Assembly: GCA_028551475.1 (NCBI GenBank)
Contig: CM052357.1
Coordinates: forward strand, 13,253,931-13,317,930
DNA length: 64,000 nt
Reading direction: 5' to 3'
DNA from: Casuarina equisetifolia
Lineage: Eukaryota > Streptophyta > Magnoliopsida > Fagales > Casuarinaceae
Positions 11,640 through 22,959 of this stretch are shown here, piece after piece. The notes beneath the pieces are model-generated. The model worked only from the letters and a program-made list of their open reading frames with translations, was not told the origin of the DNA and ran no database searches. Within the stretch, counting starts at the first letter, position 1. Every line of letters starts with the position of its first letter. Made by a program: the position numbers and the translations under genes.

Positions 11640-11965
11640 TTCTTCTAACTTAACAAGTGCCCATTAGGTGATGAATAGGTACTGCATAAGATCTCTTGGA
11701 TTCAGATTTGGTACCCTAAAAGTGGAAAGAGAAGAATTAAAGAAAACGAAAATATAAGGTTCTTATGTTCCTTTCCATTTCTTTTCTTCTAAGAAGTTTT
11801 GAGTGGTCTTCCACATTTCTGATGATTGGACAGGCCCTGGAGCGAATGAGATAACTACCGAAGTTGCAATGAGGGAATTAGCATCAGTTGAGTGTGGCCG
11901 AAGATGAAGAAAATCAATGAAGAAAATGCCAAAAACAAGTTATGGACGCTAAAAGGCATTAAGCT
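11640..11965. other. Intergenic, nothing recognised
   Basis: This lies between the mTERF promoter and the Copia LTR remnant. A short plus-strand stretch around 11828-11906 looks codon-like but matches no family I can name. No repeat partner is seen in the window. Confidence 0.4.
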
Positions 11966-12732
11966 AGTCATAATTACCAAAGAATATGTTTTGTACCATT
12001 ATGAAAATGATCTATAACATGAACATATAGACACATAAATTAAATTATAAACACACAAAAAACACAAGATTTAGGAGGTTCAATCTAACACATCGTCTTA
12101 CATTCCTTTTCACTAGCACAACTATCAACCATTTCTTAATAAAATACAAAAGACTTTAATTATAAGGTCTATTCATAGCTCTCATGTAGTGTTTTTAACA
12201 CTTATACTAGCATATTGGATTTTATCTTAGTTAGTGGCTAATACTTAAAGTAGACCTCTTTGGTTATCGCCCTTATGAGATGTGGGTTGTTACCTTCATG
12301 AGGCGTAACCTTTTTTCTACTCTCTTTCCAACATCTTAGGTTTTTATCTAGTCTTCCTTTTCTAAACTAACATCAAAGGGAATCCTAGCGAAATATTGCA
12401 TAGAATACCTATTAATACAATGAAGAATAATCTCTAAAATATATCTAAGATATGTATGAAATATATCTAATCATTTTTTCTCTAAAAGAAATTGTTATGC
12501 AACTAATATTTCTTGAATTTTTATCACATAAAAATATTCCTTATAAGCATATATGAGGGAGCATTATATAGGAATGTAGGAACCCAACTACTTTATAATA
12601 TCATTAATTAATATTATAATTTACACACTTTTTACTTTCTAGTGTTCAATTTTACACATCAACATATGAAAAACATTTATATAATATATGCAACCAAAAT
12701 TTGTCACAACAAAATATTTTTTTTTCCAAAAA
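11965..12732 (-). repeat. 3' LTR of the minus-strand Copia element
   Basis: On the minus strand a purine tract (AAAAAAGGGGGATA, 12733-12746) precedes the LTR. Its first 250 bp match the solo LTR at 19641 onward in opposite orientation; landmarks are 'TTTTGTTGTGACAAA' and 'AATGATATTATAAAGTA'. The end is approximate. Confidence 0.7.
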
Positions 12733-12746
12733 TATCCCCCTTTTTT

Positions 12747-13214
12747 ATGATGACAAAATTTTCAAAGTTTGAACATATAATAGCACATGTTATCAATGAA
12801 GTGATCAATGTATATGATGATATGTCTTTCATGGCATTCTAGATTTTTCAATATATAATACCACAAGATATGTTTTTCATGGTAGTCAATATAAGTAAAA
12901 CATAGCAAGTAACCAATATTCATGACACAATCCAAAAATATTTTTTCACCAAAAACATATTTTCAACATACATTCAAGGTGCTAGAGAGTCATCCCACTT
13001 TCTGCACTATTTAGTCAAAAATGGAATGTGCATGTGCTAGTACTCTTTCCTCCTTTTGTCATAAGCAAAAAGAGCATCTTATAACAAAAATGAAGGATTG
13101 GAAAAAGCTAAAAATACTTCTAAAATGGTGCAAATAGCTAACCTAATAAAGTATATTGGTGTTCACAGTACTTTTTCTCAATATGAGTACAGTGATAGAG
13201 AATACAAAAATAGA
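12747..13214 (-). other. Untranslated 3' region of the minus-strand Copia element
   Basis: Lies between the last RNase H codons and the purine tract before the 3' LTR. It holds no ORF that matches a family. Confidence 0.5.
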
Positions 13215-14664
13215 ATATATAAAGCAAGAAATTTAAGAAATATGTTCACACAAAGACATTCCAAGCTCTCTTTGGAAAGTATAAAATCTCTCTTTGTCCA
13301 AGGGTTTTGTAAAGATATCAATAAGTTAATGTTTAGTATGCATAAACTTAAGGGCAACACCACATTTCTGTACATGATCTCTAATAAAATGATGTCTTAT
13401 CTCAATATGCTTAGTCTTAGAGTGTTATATAAGATTTTTTGTTAAGTTTATAGCACTAGTACTATCACATTTTAGTGGAACATTTGAAAAATAGATGTCA
13501 TAGTCTTCTAATTATTGTTTTATCCATAAGATTTGAGCATAACAACTAGTGGCAACAATATATTATGCTTAGTGGAAGAAAGAGTTACGTTATTTTGTTT
13601 CTTAGAGTACTAAGAAACCAACATGTTTCTAAGAAAGTGGCAAGCACCATTTGCACTCTTTCTATCTATTTTACAACCAACATAGTTTGAATCACTAAAA
13701 GCATGCAAATTAATCATTGTATCTCTAGGATACCAAATTCCTAGGGTAACAGTGTCTTTTAGATATCTAAATATTCTCTTAATAGTAGTTAAGTGTTGGT
13801 TTTTTGGGTCATATTGAAATCTAGCACATAAACATACATTGAACATGATATCATGGCGAGATGTAGTCAAGTACAACAATGAACCAATCATTCCTCGATA
13901 GAGTTTTGAATCAACACTAATCTCATTTTCATTATGCAATAAAGATGTAGATGTGCTTATGAGAGTGTTTATTGGTTTGGAATCATGTATTTTGTATTTC
14001 TTGATTAACTCATTTTCATATTTAGTTTGACTTATAAAGATTCTTTTACTAGTTTTCCTAATTTGAAGACTTAGAAAGTAATTTAATTCACCCATCATAC
14101 TGATCTCAAATTCAAGTTGCATAGAATTTGTAAAGTCTTTACATAAAACATGATTTGTAGAACCAAACACAATATCATGAACATAAGTTTGAACATTCAA
14201 TATGTCTTTTCCTTTGGTTTTAATGATATATTATCTATCTTTCCTTTCCTAAAATCTACACTAAGTAGAAAAGTATTCAACTTATCATACCAAGCCCATA
14301 GGGCTTATTTGAGTCCATATAAAACTTTTGAAAGCTAAAAGACATGATCAAGATATATAGGATCTTCAAATTCGAGTGGTTGTTCTACATACACTTCTTT
14401 AACAACACCATTCTAAAAGACACTTTTTACATCCATTTGATAAAGAGAAAAATTCATAAAACAAGCAAAGGCCAATAACATTCAGATTGCTTCTAATCTA
14501 GCTACTAGTGCAAAGGTTTCATCATAATCAATTCCTTCTTCTTGACTATACCCTTGTGCTACTAGTCTAGCGTTATTTCTAATGATAATTCCATTTTCAT
14601 CTAACTTATTTCTAAATACCCATTTAGTGCCAATTACCAGATAATTTTCTAGTCTAGGAACCAA
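13215..14664 (-). pseudogene. Copia RT and RNase H
   Basis: The segment 14664-14482 carries '[20 protein letters not shown]' and '[16 protein letters not shown]' (RT start). The segment 14200-13610 carries 'VHDIVFGSTN' at the catalytic site (YVDDI in active enzymes; here the second Asp position is lost), 'YRGMIGSLLYLTTSRHDIMF' and the RNase H 'DSNYVGCKIDRKSANGACHFL'. Below 13440 further RNase H fragments continue to about 13215. Stops and the damaged catalytic motif show it is inactive. Confidence 0.85.
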
Positions 14665-14827
14665 GTTTCAAACTTTGCTTCTCTCAAACTAGTTTAATTC
14701 TTCTTGCATAGCAAGAAACAAGTTTTCATCTTTAAGTGCTTCATCTACCTTCTTTGGCTCTACTTAGGACAAGAAAGCTTGTTGTTCACAAGTATTGTGA
14801 TACCATGATCGGGTACTCACTAATTCC

Positions 14828-15784
14828 TTATTTGTTTGAACTTGTATTAGCTTCATTTTCTATGCAATCATCTTTAAACTTAACATGAATAGATTCATCT
14901 ACCATTATAATTCTCTTATTGAAAACTCTATATGCTTTGCTGGTATGAGAGTAACCGAAAAATATAAGCTTATCACTCTTAGAGTCTAACTTACCAAGTG
15001 ACTTTTTATCATGGTTCAAGACAAAGCAACTACTACCAAAGACATGAAAATAAGATATGTTAGGTTTCCTACTAAAGAATAATTCAAACATAGTCTTTTT
15101 CAATATTGGTCTTAAAAATGCTTAGTTTGAGATGTAACAAGCTATGCTTACAACTTTTTCTCAAAAGTGTTTAGGAAGATTGTATTCACACATCATAGTT
15201 CTAGCCATTTCTTGAAGTGTTTTATTCTTCCTCTCTATAACATCATTTTGTTGTAGTATCCTAAGTGCTGAAAATTTGTGAAAAATACCATTCCTGGAGA
15301 AAAATTTCTCAAAAAGGTGATTTTCAAATTTAGCACCATGGTCAATTCTAATTTTTATAAGAGAGAGACCTTTTTTATTTTGGATCAATTAAAAGAAATC
15401 AACAAATTTCTCAAATGCTTCATCTTTCCTAGCAAGTAGATATACCCATGTATACCTTGTATAATCATTTATTGTGACTAAAGTATAATATTTATCATTT
15501 AAGGTAGCTATTTTCACAGGATTGAATAGATCCATATGAAATTTTTTTAATTGTCTTGCAGTAGCTAATACTAGCTTTGATTTGAAGCTACTTTGATTAT
15601 ACTTGCCTTTTACACATGCTTCATATAACTTCTTTTTGTCAAAGCTAAAAGTGGGTAGACCTTTGACCAAATTGTTTTTGGATAATTTTTCTATCAAGCC
15701 TAAACCAGCATGTTTAAGTTTCCTATGCCACAACCAAGTATCAACATTCCTATTCATGATTAAACATGTTTGTTCAATAGTCAA
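14828..15784 (-). pseudogene. Copia integrase
   Basis: Three open pieces (15784-15389, 15388-15161, 15103-14828) form one integrase. The zinc-binding start 'WHRKLKHAGLGLIEKLSKN' is followed by the core ('HMDLFNPVKIATLNDKYYTL', 'INDYTRYTWVYLL'), then 'ERKNKTLQEMARTM' and finally 'FHVFGSSCFVLN' and 'IFFGYSHTSKAYRVFN'. The pieces are broken by stops. Confidence 0.88.
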
Positions 15785-16260
15785 TCACTGAGGTCAAGCA
15801 CATAAATATTATATTTCCTTTTTCTAACAATTCTTACACCATGTTCCACATTTTCAATTAGACAAAGTTCTTTTCCAAATTTTATTTTGAAGTCTTTATC
15901 ACAAAGTTGACTTATACTTAACAAGCTGAATTTTAATTCATCTACATATAACATATCTAAAATAAGTATAATTTTTAGGTTACCTATAGTTCTCATGCCT
16001 TTGATTTTTCCTTTGGAGTTATCTTTAAAATAAACAATACCCTCTAGATTTCAACTCAAGCATTAAAAAGAGCTCCATCATCCCAGTCATATGACAAGAA
16101 CACCCACTGTCTAGAATCCATAAATTCTTGTAATCCATTTTGTTTATCTTTGCACTTAAAGCTAGTAGAGATGTAAACATTTGTTGAAGTGCTTGGTACC
16201 CTTTTTTCTTTGGGTCTGTGAGTGTTACTTGACTTCATGCTATTGAAAGTTTTAGGTACC
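15781..16260 (-). pseudogene. Copia protease and pre-integrase fragments
   Basis: The segment 16238-16056 and the following 15996-15781 hold the region between gag and integrase. 'LKIILILDMLYVDELKFSLLSISQLCDKDFKIKF' is the conserved stretch before the integrase zinc finger in plant Copia elements. The protease D-S/T-G site itself is not legible. Confidence 0.65.
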
Positions 16261-16475
16261 TAAAATTTCTTCATCTTTTATGATTTTTTAAGCCTAATAG
16301 GACATGTAGCAATTGAATGACCAATATATTTTCAATATGAGCATTCATTATGCAATGGAATTGTGTAGCTTTATCATATACCTCTTTGTGATTGCAATAG
16401 TTTATCTAACATGATACTACCTTTTGTGAATTTACTTAACATCAAAGTACTATTATCTAACTTCAACTAAATTTC

Positions 16476-17797
16476 TTATTTTTCTTTTTCTAATTCACAA
16501 ATTTTCATGTTAACACTTGCTATTTTAGAATTAAAGCAAACAACTTTAGCAATGTTAGCATGTTTGTTGCCTAGATTAGAACATGTATCACCTATAGAAC
16601 ATATATCATATTTCATGTCAATATCTTCAGATGCATTATGATTTTCATGTACATAAGATGATGTTACAATAGCTTTATCATACATAGTTTTAGCCTTTAC
16701 TGATTATATTTTGCTTTTAATTTTTTGTATTTATCTTTCATTTTATTTGCATATTTAACTAAATCAAAAAAAGTAGTTTCTGTATCACAATTTACATCAT
16801 CTTGAAGTTCAATGTCACTTACCTCAAGTTCTTCTTCAATGGTTGTTGTTGCAGTCAAGCATAGATGTGCAACTTCTTATTGTTCCTCCTTATCCAATGA
16901 AGAGATTTCATCATCCTAGGTAGCAATCATTGCTTTCTTCTTATTTTTATTATTTTTCTTTTTAAGCAAAAGGTAATCAGCCTTAATATGTCTAGGTTTT
17001 TGACACTCATAGCATAGATTATCCCTAGGGTCATGTATTTCTTTCCTCCTAGATTGCCCTACATTCTTACTTAAACCTTTTCTAAGGAATTTTCTAAATC
17101 TTCTAGCTATCAAGGCAATCTCATCATTTTTGGACTCTATTTCATCATCCTTTTCTACTTTTACTTTTATAGTAAGTGACTTCCTATTTTCTTTTTCTCT
17201 TTCTCTTTTCATTAATTGCATTTCATGCATTTTTAGTGAACCTAATAGATCATCTAAGGTCAATTTGTCTAAGTCATGTGCTTCCTCTATGGCCATCTTT
17301 TTAGGATCCTAACTTTTAGGTAAAGAAACTAACATTTTCTAACCATTTATTCATTTATGTATGTCTTTCCCAGCAATTTAAGTTCATAAACTATCTTAGT
17401 AAATCTACTAAACACTTCATTAACAATTTCATAATCATTCATAGCAAACAACTTATCGTCATGTGTAAGCATAGTAACTTTCGAAGATTTAACCTTCTTA
17501 GTACTTTTATAAATGACTTATAAATTATCCCATCTTTCTTTACCAGTGATGCAAGAAGATACTTTATTAAACTCATGAGCTCATAGACCAGTATATATCA
17601 TGTTCATAGCCTTAACATTTAATCCCATGATTTTTAGCTTCATTTTTACTCTAGTCATCAGTTTTGGGTAACATAATACCCTTTCTAATAGCCTTCCAAG
17701 CTTTAGATCTTAACTAGTAATAAATACTTTCATTAGTTGCAGCAAACAAAGTTGGTTTATTGAACCCCGTGATATCTACACTTTTTTCTATAGCCAT
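16476..17797 (-). pseudogene. Copia gag
   Basis: Gag begins at an ATG at 17795-17797, just after the LTR end and a leader. Around 17296-16916 there is a UBN2-like gag segment ('LDKLTLDDLLGSLKMHEMQL') followed by a zinc knuckle, 'CYECQKPRHIKADY', in which the last Cys of the CCHC motif is replaced by Tyr. The open piece at 16685-16476 is the downstream linker. Confidence 0.75.
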
Positions 17798-17853
17798 TTT
17801 AAGGATCTAGTCTAGGATGTTAAGCCTTTAAATCAAAGAACATAGATGCTAAT

Positions 17854-18295
17854 TATTAGGTATAATGGCTAACCAAGAAAATGAGGGGGGGAGGAGGGGT
17901 TGAATTGGTTATTTCAAGTTATGTCTATCACTCAAACTTTAAACACTCACAATGGAAGCAAATAGAACATAACATATGAATATCAACAACTAGACAAGGC
18001 ACACACAAACAGCAAAGATAGACACAAATTTTCTATGGTAGTTTAGCCTTTTTCACCTGCTTCTATCATTTTCTTCTCCAACTAAACCAATTGAAGCCCT
18101 CTTTACTTATTGAGTAGGAGAAAACATTCTCCTAACTCTCCAACTCCTCCTCAAGGAGTTACATAAGTCACCATTTAGAAGAAAATGCTTACTCAACCTT
18201 TTTACAACAACAAATCCTCAAATAATGTGAAGTGTATGAGGGATATTGCTTATCAAAGAGCTTATTCAAGATATTGAACAAGTATCTAAGCTCTA
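17854..18295 (-). repeat. Truncated 5' LTR of the minus-strand Copia element
   Basis: This matches the 3' part of the solo LTR 19641-21387 in opposite orientation, most clearly the terminal block (GGGGTTGAATTG at 17894 against its complement near 21348) and the 'GAGAATGTTTTCTCC' block (18126-18140 against 20993-21007). The outer part is missing, and the match ends where plastid rpoC1 begins. Confidence 0.65.
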
Positions 18296-18929
18296 ATCTC
18301 TCTTTGCCCTCAATTCATCCAAAAATGACTTTTAAACCTTATTATGATTGTCCCTACTTGGTTGTCCTTAACTTCATTATCAAGAAGTGTATCCATGGCT
18401 TCTTGTACCAATTTCTCCTAACACATTACTAATTCCATTGGTGTAGATCTACTTATTGTTAATAGATCGAGAAAAGTATTGTTCCAATAAATAACTCTTT
18501 TATAAAGTTCATTAATATCTAAGCCCATTAGTTTGCCCTTATCCATCTGAATGATCACTTTAAACTCGGGAGGAAGAACTGGTAATAAACATAAAACCAT
18601 CCATTTAGATTTTATGTTTGTTCGAATGAAGTGTTTAGCTAATTCCATATGTCTAACCAAAAAATCCTTTCTTCTTCCAACCTTTCAACCTTCCCATTAA
18701 TTACTCGAGGGCCTTTGGTCTCTTAATTCTTTCCGTTCTACCAACAAAGAATCTATAATAATTTGCAAATCTAGATCGGCTAATTGTTCTCGGATAGCAC
18801 CCGCTTCGGTAGAAATTTCTTGATTTCGAAATGTGGGATTCTGTATTTCCAAAATTGGATTTCACATTCGAATGGACCTCCTAAATGAAAGAAAGTAGGC
18901 TTTTAAGATATGGGCCTAGCAAAAGAAAA
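18296..18929 (-). pseudogene. rpoC1: Plastid rpoC1 exon 2, 5' part
   Basis: The minus strand reads 'FSFARPIS' at 18929, then '[20 protein letters not shown]', then the open piece 18660-18418 with '[21 protein letters not shown]' and '[15 protein letters not shown]'. It continues through 'CQEKLVQEA' to about 18296. This is the start of exon 2 of the plastid RNA polymerase beta' subunit. Stops and frameshifts are scattered through it. The rest of exon 2, including the catalytic NADFDGD region, is absent. Confidence 0.92.
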
Positions 18930-19570
18930 CTTTGGGTAGGATCCTATGGGATCCTACTTTCATCCAGCTCAAGTAGTTACATTAAATAATGATACAGAAT
19001 GGGGTTCCTACTTTTGTTTAGTTATCTATTATAAGCCCTTTAAAAAAAAGGAAAAAATCTACTCTTTACCCAAGTTTTCAATTAAGACCAAACAACATTT
19101 CATTAATTAATTTCTTTTTTTTTTCCTTTTTATTTAGTTTAGATTTTATTTTCTGAATTCTTTATTCAACTATAAATTACAAGATAAAATAAATGAAATG
19201 TAAAATTTTTGAGTAGTCTACTTCCCTTTGAATGATAAATTATCTTAATCATTAATTAATTAATTAATTAAATAAAAATTCACTTATTCAACTAAACTAA
19301 AGAAGGACCTTGGAGTTCAAAAGGGATTTCCTTGTCTATGTATCGTTCCATTTGATCTTTTAGGTCCTTACCTTGCCTCAACAGCTATGCACGGTGTCCT
19401 TAAAGTCCATATGTGATGGATGGACTCCTACAACAATGACATGATATAATTTGCTTTTTAAAAAATAATTTAATTTATTTATAAAAAAAATAAATTCTTT
19501 GTAAATTTATAGAAATAAAAGAAAGGGAATGGTTGATTCCACAAAACCAAAAAAAGAAAAAAAAGTTTCT
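18930..19570 (-). pseudogene. rpoC1: 3' part of plastid rpoC1 group II intron
   Basis: This lies directly upstream of rpoC1 exon 2, in the position of the plastid intron. Its length plus the 5' piece at 21948-21991 is near 0.69 kb, close to the usual 0.7-0.8 kb of this intron. A decayed domain V-like GAGCTGGATGAAAG lies near the 3' end on the minus strand. Confidence 0.7.
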
Positions 19571-19640
19571 TTTTTCAAGAGATATAACTATAAATTCTAA
19601 ATTCCTATTTATTTGTTAGTGAATAGACCATAGACCCATC

Positions 19641-21387
19641 TATTGGAAAATAATGGTTTTGTTGTGACAAAATGTATTTATGAATATATTTCTTGAAATA
19701 TGTTTTTCATAAGTGCAAAAGAAAACCATAGGAAGTAAAAGGTGTAGAAATTATATTATCAATTAATGATATTATAAAGTAACCTAGTTCCTACATTTCT
19801 TGATATAATGTTACTATATAGTGCTCTTAAGAAATGATTTATTTAATTTCATTATATAATGTCTTGAGAATAAGGTTTACTAAATTGAAGTTAAATATGT
19901 CATATATTATGATTAAGAAAAAATGATACTTGCTCTTACTTGGATGAAGGTATGAAGTATTTGGTTCTATTTTTGGAACAAACTTTAGTTCTATCAAGAA
20001 CTTATATTATATCACACTTGGCCTACTATCATTCTCAGCCTGATATTGCTCTTGGCCTATTATCATTCTCGACTTGATATTACTCTTGGCCTGCTATCAT
20101 TCTCAACCTGATAATGTTCTTGGCCTGGTATTGCTCTTGGCCTGACATCACCCTTGGCCTATTAATGTTCTCAGCCTGCTATTACCCTTGGCCCATTTCA
20201 TGGCTTGCTTATCTATCCATCAGATAAGTGAGCTCGACTTATGTCAAATGAAACTCACCATTTCACTTAGACACTGTCTCACTTATTTAAATGCAATGCC
20301 CTAAGAGCATACGAACGACGACTAAAGAAATGAAAGAGAGAGAGAGATGGAGGAATGGCACCGCTGGTTGCTGAATCCTTAATGGGAGGATTTCTGAGAA
20401 GACCAGTGTTAGAACGGTCAAATTTGTGACTTATAAGGAAGATGTAAAGTTTATTTGAAGGTTGATTCACTATTCTAATGGGAAGAAAACTTCATTATTG
20501 AGGTTTGAACATTTAAAACCCTAACTCTAATTTTTCTTTTTAAAAAGAGCTAATCTATGGAGAAATGTTTGACACAAATGATTATCTAAAGTTCTCTTTG
20601 AGTGAAGAATCAATTATTGAGCTCATCTTTTGATCATTCAACCTTATACACTTTCAGTGAAATATAAGATTACGGTGATATTATGATTAAATAGTTTTTC
20701 ATTCAGATATATCATCAATTGTATCTTGTATAACTCTGTTTATATGCTGATTTTATTAAAAATATTTATTACATATAAACATTGGAAGAAATCCAAAACC
20801 CTAATTTATTTCAAATTAGGGTTTTCATGATAAGAGTTTTGAGTTATTATATTCACATCAAAATAGCTCCTTTAGATTACAAAATCCCATAACTTGTTAT
20901 ATTATTTGGGATTTGTAATTGAATTGTAATCTTTTAATCATATTGTGTAACATTGTACAAGAATTCCTTAAAAGGGAATTGTTTGAATTAGGGAGAATGT
21001 TTTCTCCAAATTCGGTTGAGTAAAGGAGACTTTAATCGATTTGATTGAAGGAGAAGATGGTGGACGTATGACTCAAGGATTGAGTGCCGAACCATTGTGG
21101 TAAATTTGGTGTTAGTTTCTTTGCTTACTATTTATCTAAATATCTTCTAATATTTGTTGTTAACCTACAAGATCATTTGATACATATAAGTGTGAAAATA
21201 TTCTAGATAACTTGCTATTTAACTTAGAAGTAAAGCATCATTTGATTGAAATTTGTTCACTTTATATTGATGTTATTTGTGTGACTTGTCTATATAATTG
21301 GATTAAGCATTTATTAAAAGAAAATAGTATCCTATTGCTACTTATAACAATTCAACCCCCCTTCTTGTTAAGACATAAAACCTAACA
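19641..21387 (+). mobile_element. Solo LTR, 1747 bp, target duplication CCATC
   Basis: It begins TATTGGAAAATAATGG, a TG-to-TA mutated LTR start (compare TGTTAGAAAATAAGG at 58808), and ends CCTAACA. CCATC is present on both sides (19636-19640 and 21388-21392). No internal retroelement sequence is present, so this is a solo LTR left by recombination. A low-complexity zone at 20025-20200 repeats 'CTTGGCCT' and 'CATTCTC' phrases. Confidence 0.92.
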
Positions 21388-21520
21388 CCATCCTTTTTTA
21401 GTTTGGAAGTCTTGAATACACCCATAATTTTAAGCTTCATGCTCTTTATACCAAGATACATGTCAAATCCAAGGCATAAAAATTTGAGTGAATGGGATAA
21501 CAGTTGCTAATTTTGTGAGG

Positions 21521-21603
21521 GACCTCTAGCTTAGTGGTTAGCTAAGCCAACCTCTGATTTACGAATCCACCAAGTCAGGGGTTCAAGTCCCTTCCCCCTT
21601 TCC
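21521..21603 (+). other. tRNA-like segment in unit A
   Basis: TAGCTTAGTGGTTAGC resembles a tRNA A box and GGTTCAAGTCC fits a B box. The spacing is longer than in an ordinary tRNA, and no acceptor stem can be paired convincingly. It is best read as the head of a tRNA-derived SINE or a tRNA-like relic. Confidence 0.5.
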
Positions 21604-21632
21604 CTATGTGTACGAGTAAAACACACAAGGAA

Positions 21633-21947
21633 TTTTTCATGAGGTACAACTATAAATTATAAATTCCTATTTATTTGTTATTGAATAAACCATAGACCAA
21701 TACCTTTTTAGTTTGGAAGTATTGAAAACACCCATAATTATGAGCTTTATGTTCTTTCTACCAAGAGACATGTCAAATCCACAGCATAACAATTTAAGTG
21801 AATGGGATGACAATTGCTAATTTCGAGGGGACCTCTAGCTTATTGGTTAGCTAAGCCAACCCTTAATTTATGAATCCACCAAGTTAGAGGTTTAAGTCGC
21901 CTCCCCCTCTCTCCTTATGTGTGAGTAAAAAAGAAAAAAGAAAAAAA
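21633..21947 (+). repeat. Tandem unit B
   Basis: An uninterrupted copy of unit A, lying head to tail with it. At the site where unit A carries the LTR, unit B reads ATAGACCAATACC without any insertion. Its tRNA-like part at 21833-21910 keeps recognisable box sequences with more changes. Confidence 0.8.
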
Positions 21948-21991
21948 TCTAGTTCTAAATCTATAAAATTAGAATTTTGATTAAATCACAT
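21948..21991 (-). pseudogene. rpoC1: 5' end of plastid rpoC1 intron
   Basis: Directly follows exon 1 on the minus strand. The intron start reads ATGTGATTTAATC, close to the GTGYGACTT consensus of plastid group II introns. Confidence 0.7.
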
Positions 21992-22333
21992 ATCACAATA
22001 TACTAGTCCTTCTAATTCTTTAAGAGATTTATCTAAAAGATTTATGATAGAACTAAGAAGACATTTCAAATACCACATGTGAGTTATTAAGCATGCTAGT
22101 AGGATATAGCCCATTTGGTATCTTTGTATCCAAGAATCCACAAATTTGACTTTACATAGTTCACAAAATAATCCATCTTTTTTGGGTTTATTTGTTTTGT
22201 AATGAAAAGTATAACGTTTTATGACCTCTCCAACTATCTCCCCATTAGGTAAGATTTTATTGGCCTAAACACTTATTTGTTGAGGAGAAACTAATCCAAT
22301 TCAAAGTTGTTAATGTTTATACCAATCAATAAT
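21992..22333 (-). pseudogene. rpoC1: Plastid rpoC1 exon 1
   Basis: The minus strand reads 'IIDWYKH*QL' at the start (initiator ATG changed to ATT), then 'IGLVSPQQIS', '[14 protein letters not shown]', '[18 protein letters not shown]', then '[14 protein letters not shown]' and ends '[16 protein letters not shown]'. Against typical rpoC1 about 31 codons are missing after 'GLFCE', including the first cysteines of the zinc-binding site. Several stops are present. Confidence 0.93.
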
Positions 22334-22359
22334 AGAAGAAAAGTTATGATTCATTATGA

Positions 22360-22409
22360 TTAAGCTTCGTTCCTATTAATTTGAAAAAAAATCTTAGATA
22401 CAAGGATAT
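22360..22409 (-). pseudogene. rpoB: 3' end of plastid rpoB, left of the Copia insertion
   Basis: The minus strand gives the last codons of rpoB ('FLVSK..', 'QINRNEA') and the stop TAA at 22360-22362. The match to the rest of rpoB continues at 32454, on the other side of the Copia element. Confidence 0.93.
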
Positions 22410-22662
22410 TGTCATAAGACTAGGTTGAAAAGGCATGAAGTTTAAGGGACAATTTCTGTATTGCTTTCTTAAGAAAATTGTGTATAGGACTTGTCCTTTA
22501 TATAACATAATGAGAAACTAATTATGAAAATATGCAAGTAATAAAAGAAATATTCTTGCACTATGCACGAAAATAATCCCTTAAAATAAATGACACATAT
22601 GAAAAGTATATCAAGCCATATTGGGAAGGAATAACAACGAATATACATGCATATCTCCAACA
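22410..22662 (-). repeat. 3' LTR of the Copia element in rpoB
   Basis: On the minus strand it starts TGTTGGAGATATGCATG and ends CTTATGACA. It matches 32200-32453 with many substitutions; shared landmarks are 'GGACTTGTCCTTTATATAAC' and 'AAAGAAATATTCTTGCA'. Confidence 0.92.
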
Positions 22663-22959
22663 CTCCCCCTCAAGTTGGCAGTTTGGGTGATTTGTAAACA
22701 TCAAACATGCCTAGCTTGCTTCGTAAATATGAATGTTATCTTTGGCAAAAAGCTTTAGTGAAAATATTTTCAGGTTGTTTGTAGTTTGCATCCCCTTTAT
22801 TTTAATGACTCCTTCTTGAATCTTATCTCTTATGAAATAGCAATCAAATTCAATGTGTTTTGTATTATAAGATTATGAACAAGTTTAAGTGCTACATCAT
22901 TGTCATGGTATAAAAGTGTAAGTCCTTTTACTTGAACTCTAAGATCTCGAAGAAGTCCT

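Larger units (their letters stand above)
11965..18295 (-). mobile_element. Minus-strand Copia element with truncated LTRs
   Basis: Read on the minus strand, the order is 5' LTR remnant (18295-17854), gag (from 17797), protease, integrase, RT, RNase H (to about 13215), purine tract and 3' LTR (12732 to about 11965). The integrase-before-RT order is that of Copia. The frame is split by many stops. The 5' LTR is cut and abuts plastid rpoC1 sequence at about 18295. No target-site duplication could be found. The LTR family is the one also seen at 19641 and 58808. Confidence 0.88.
19571..21630 (+). repeat. Tandem unit A, interrupted by a solo LTR
   Basis: The unit is about 308 bp once the LTR is removed (19571-19640 plus 21393-21630, with one CCATC). 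It matches unit B (21633-21947) along its length. Its second half holds a tRNA-like sequence with RNA polymerase III style boxes at 21527-21537 and 21580-21590. Confidence 0.8.

Noticed and set aside
21521..21603. Functional tRNA gene
   Set aside because: A and B boxes are present, but the arms do not pair convincingly and the spacing is too long; the sequence is duplicated with its flanks like a repeat.
18296..22409. rpoC1 pieces as a plastid insertion separate from rpoB
   Set aside because: rpoB ends and rpoC1 begins without a break at 22360-22333, and order and strand match the plastid, so one insertion is simpler.
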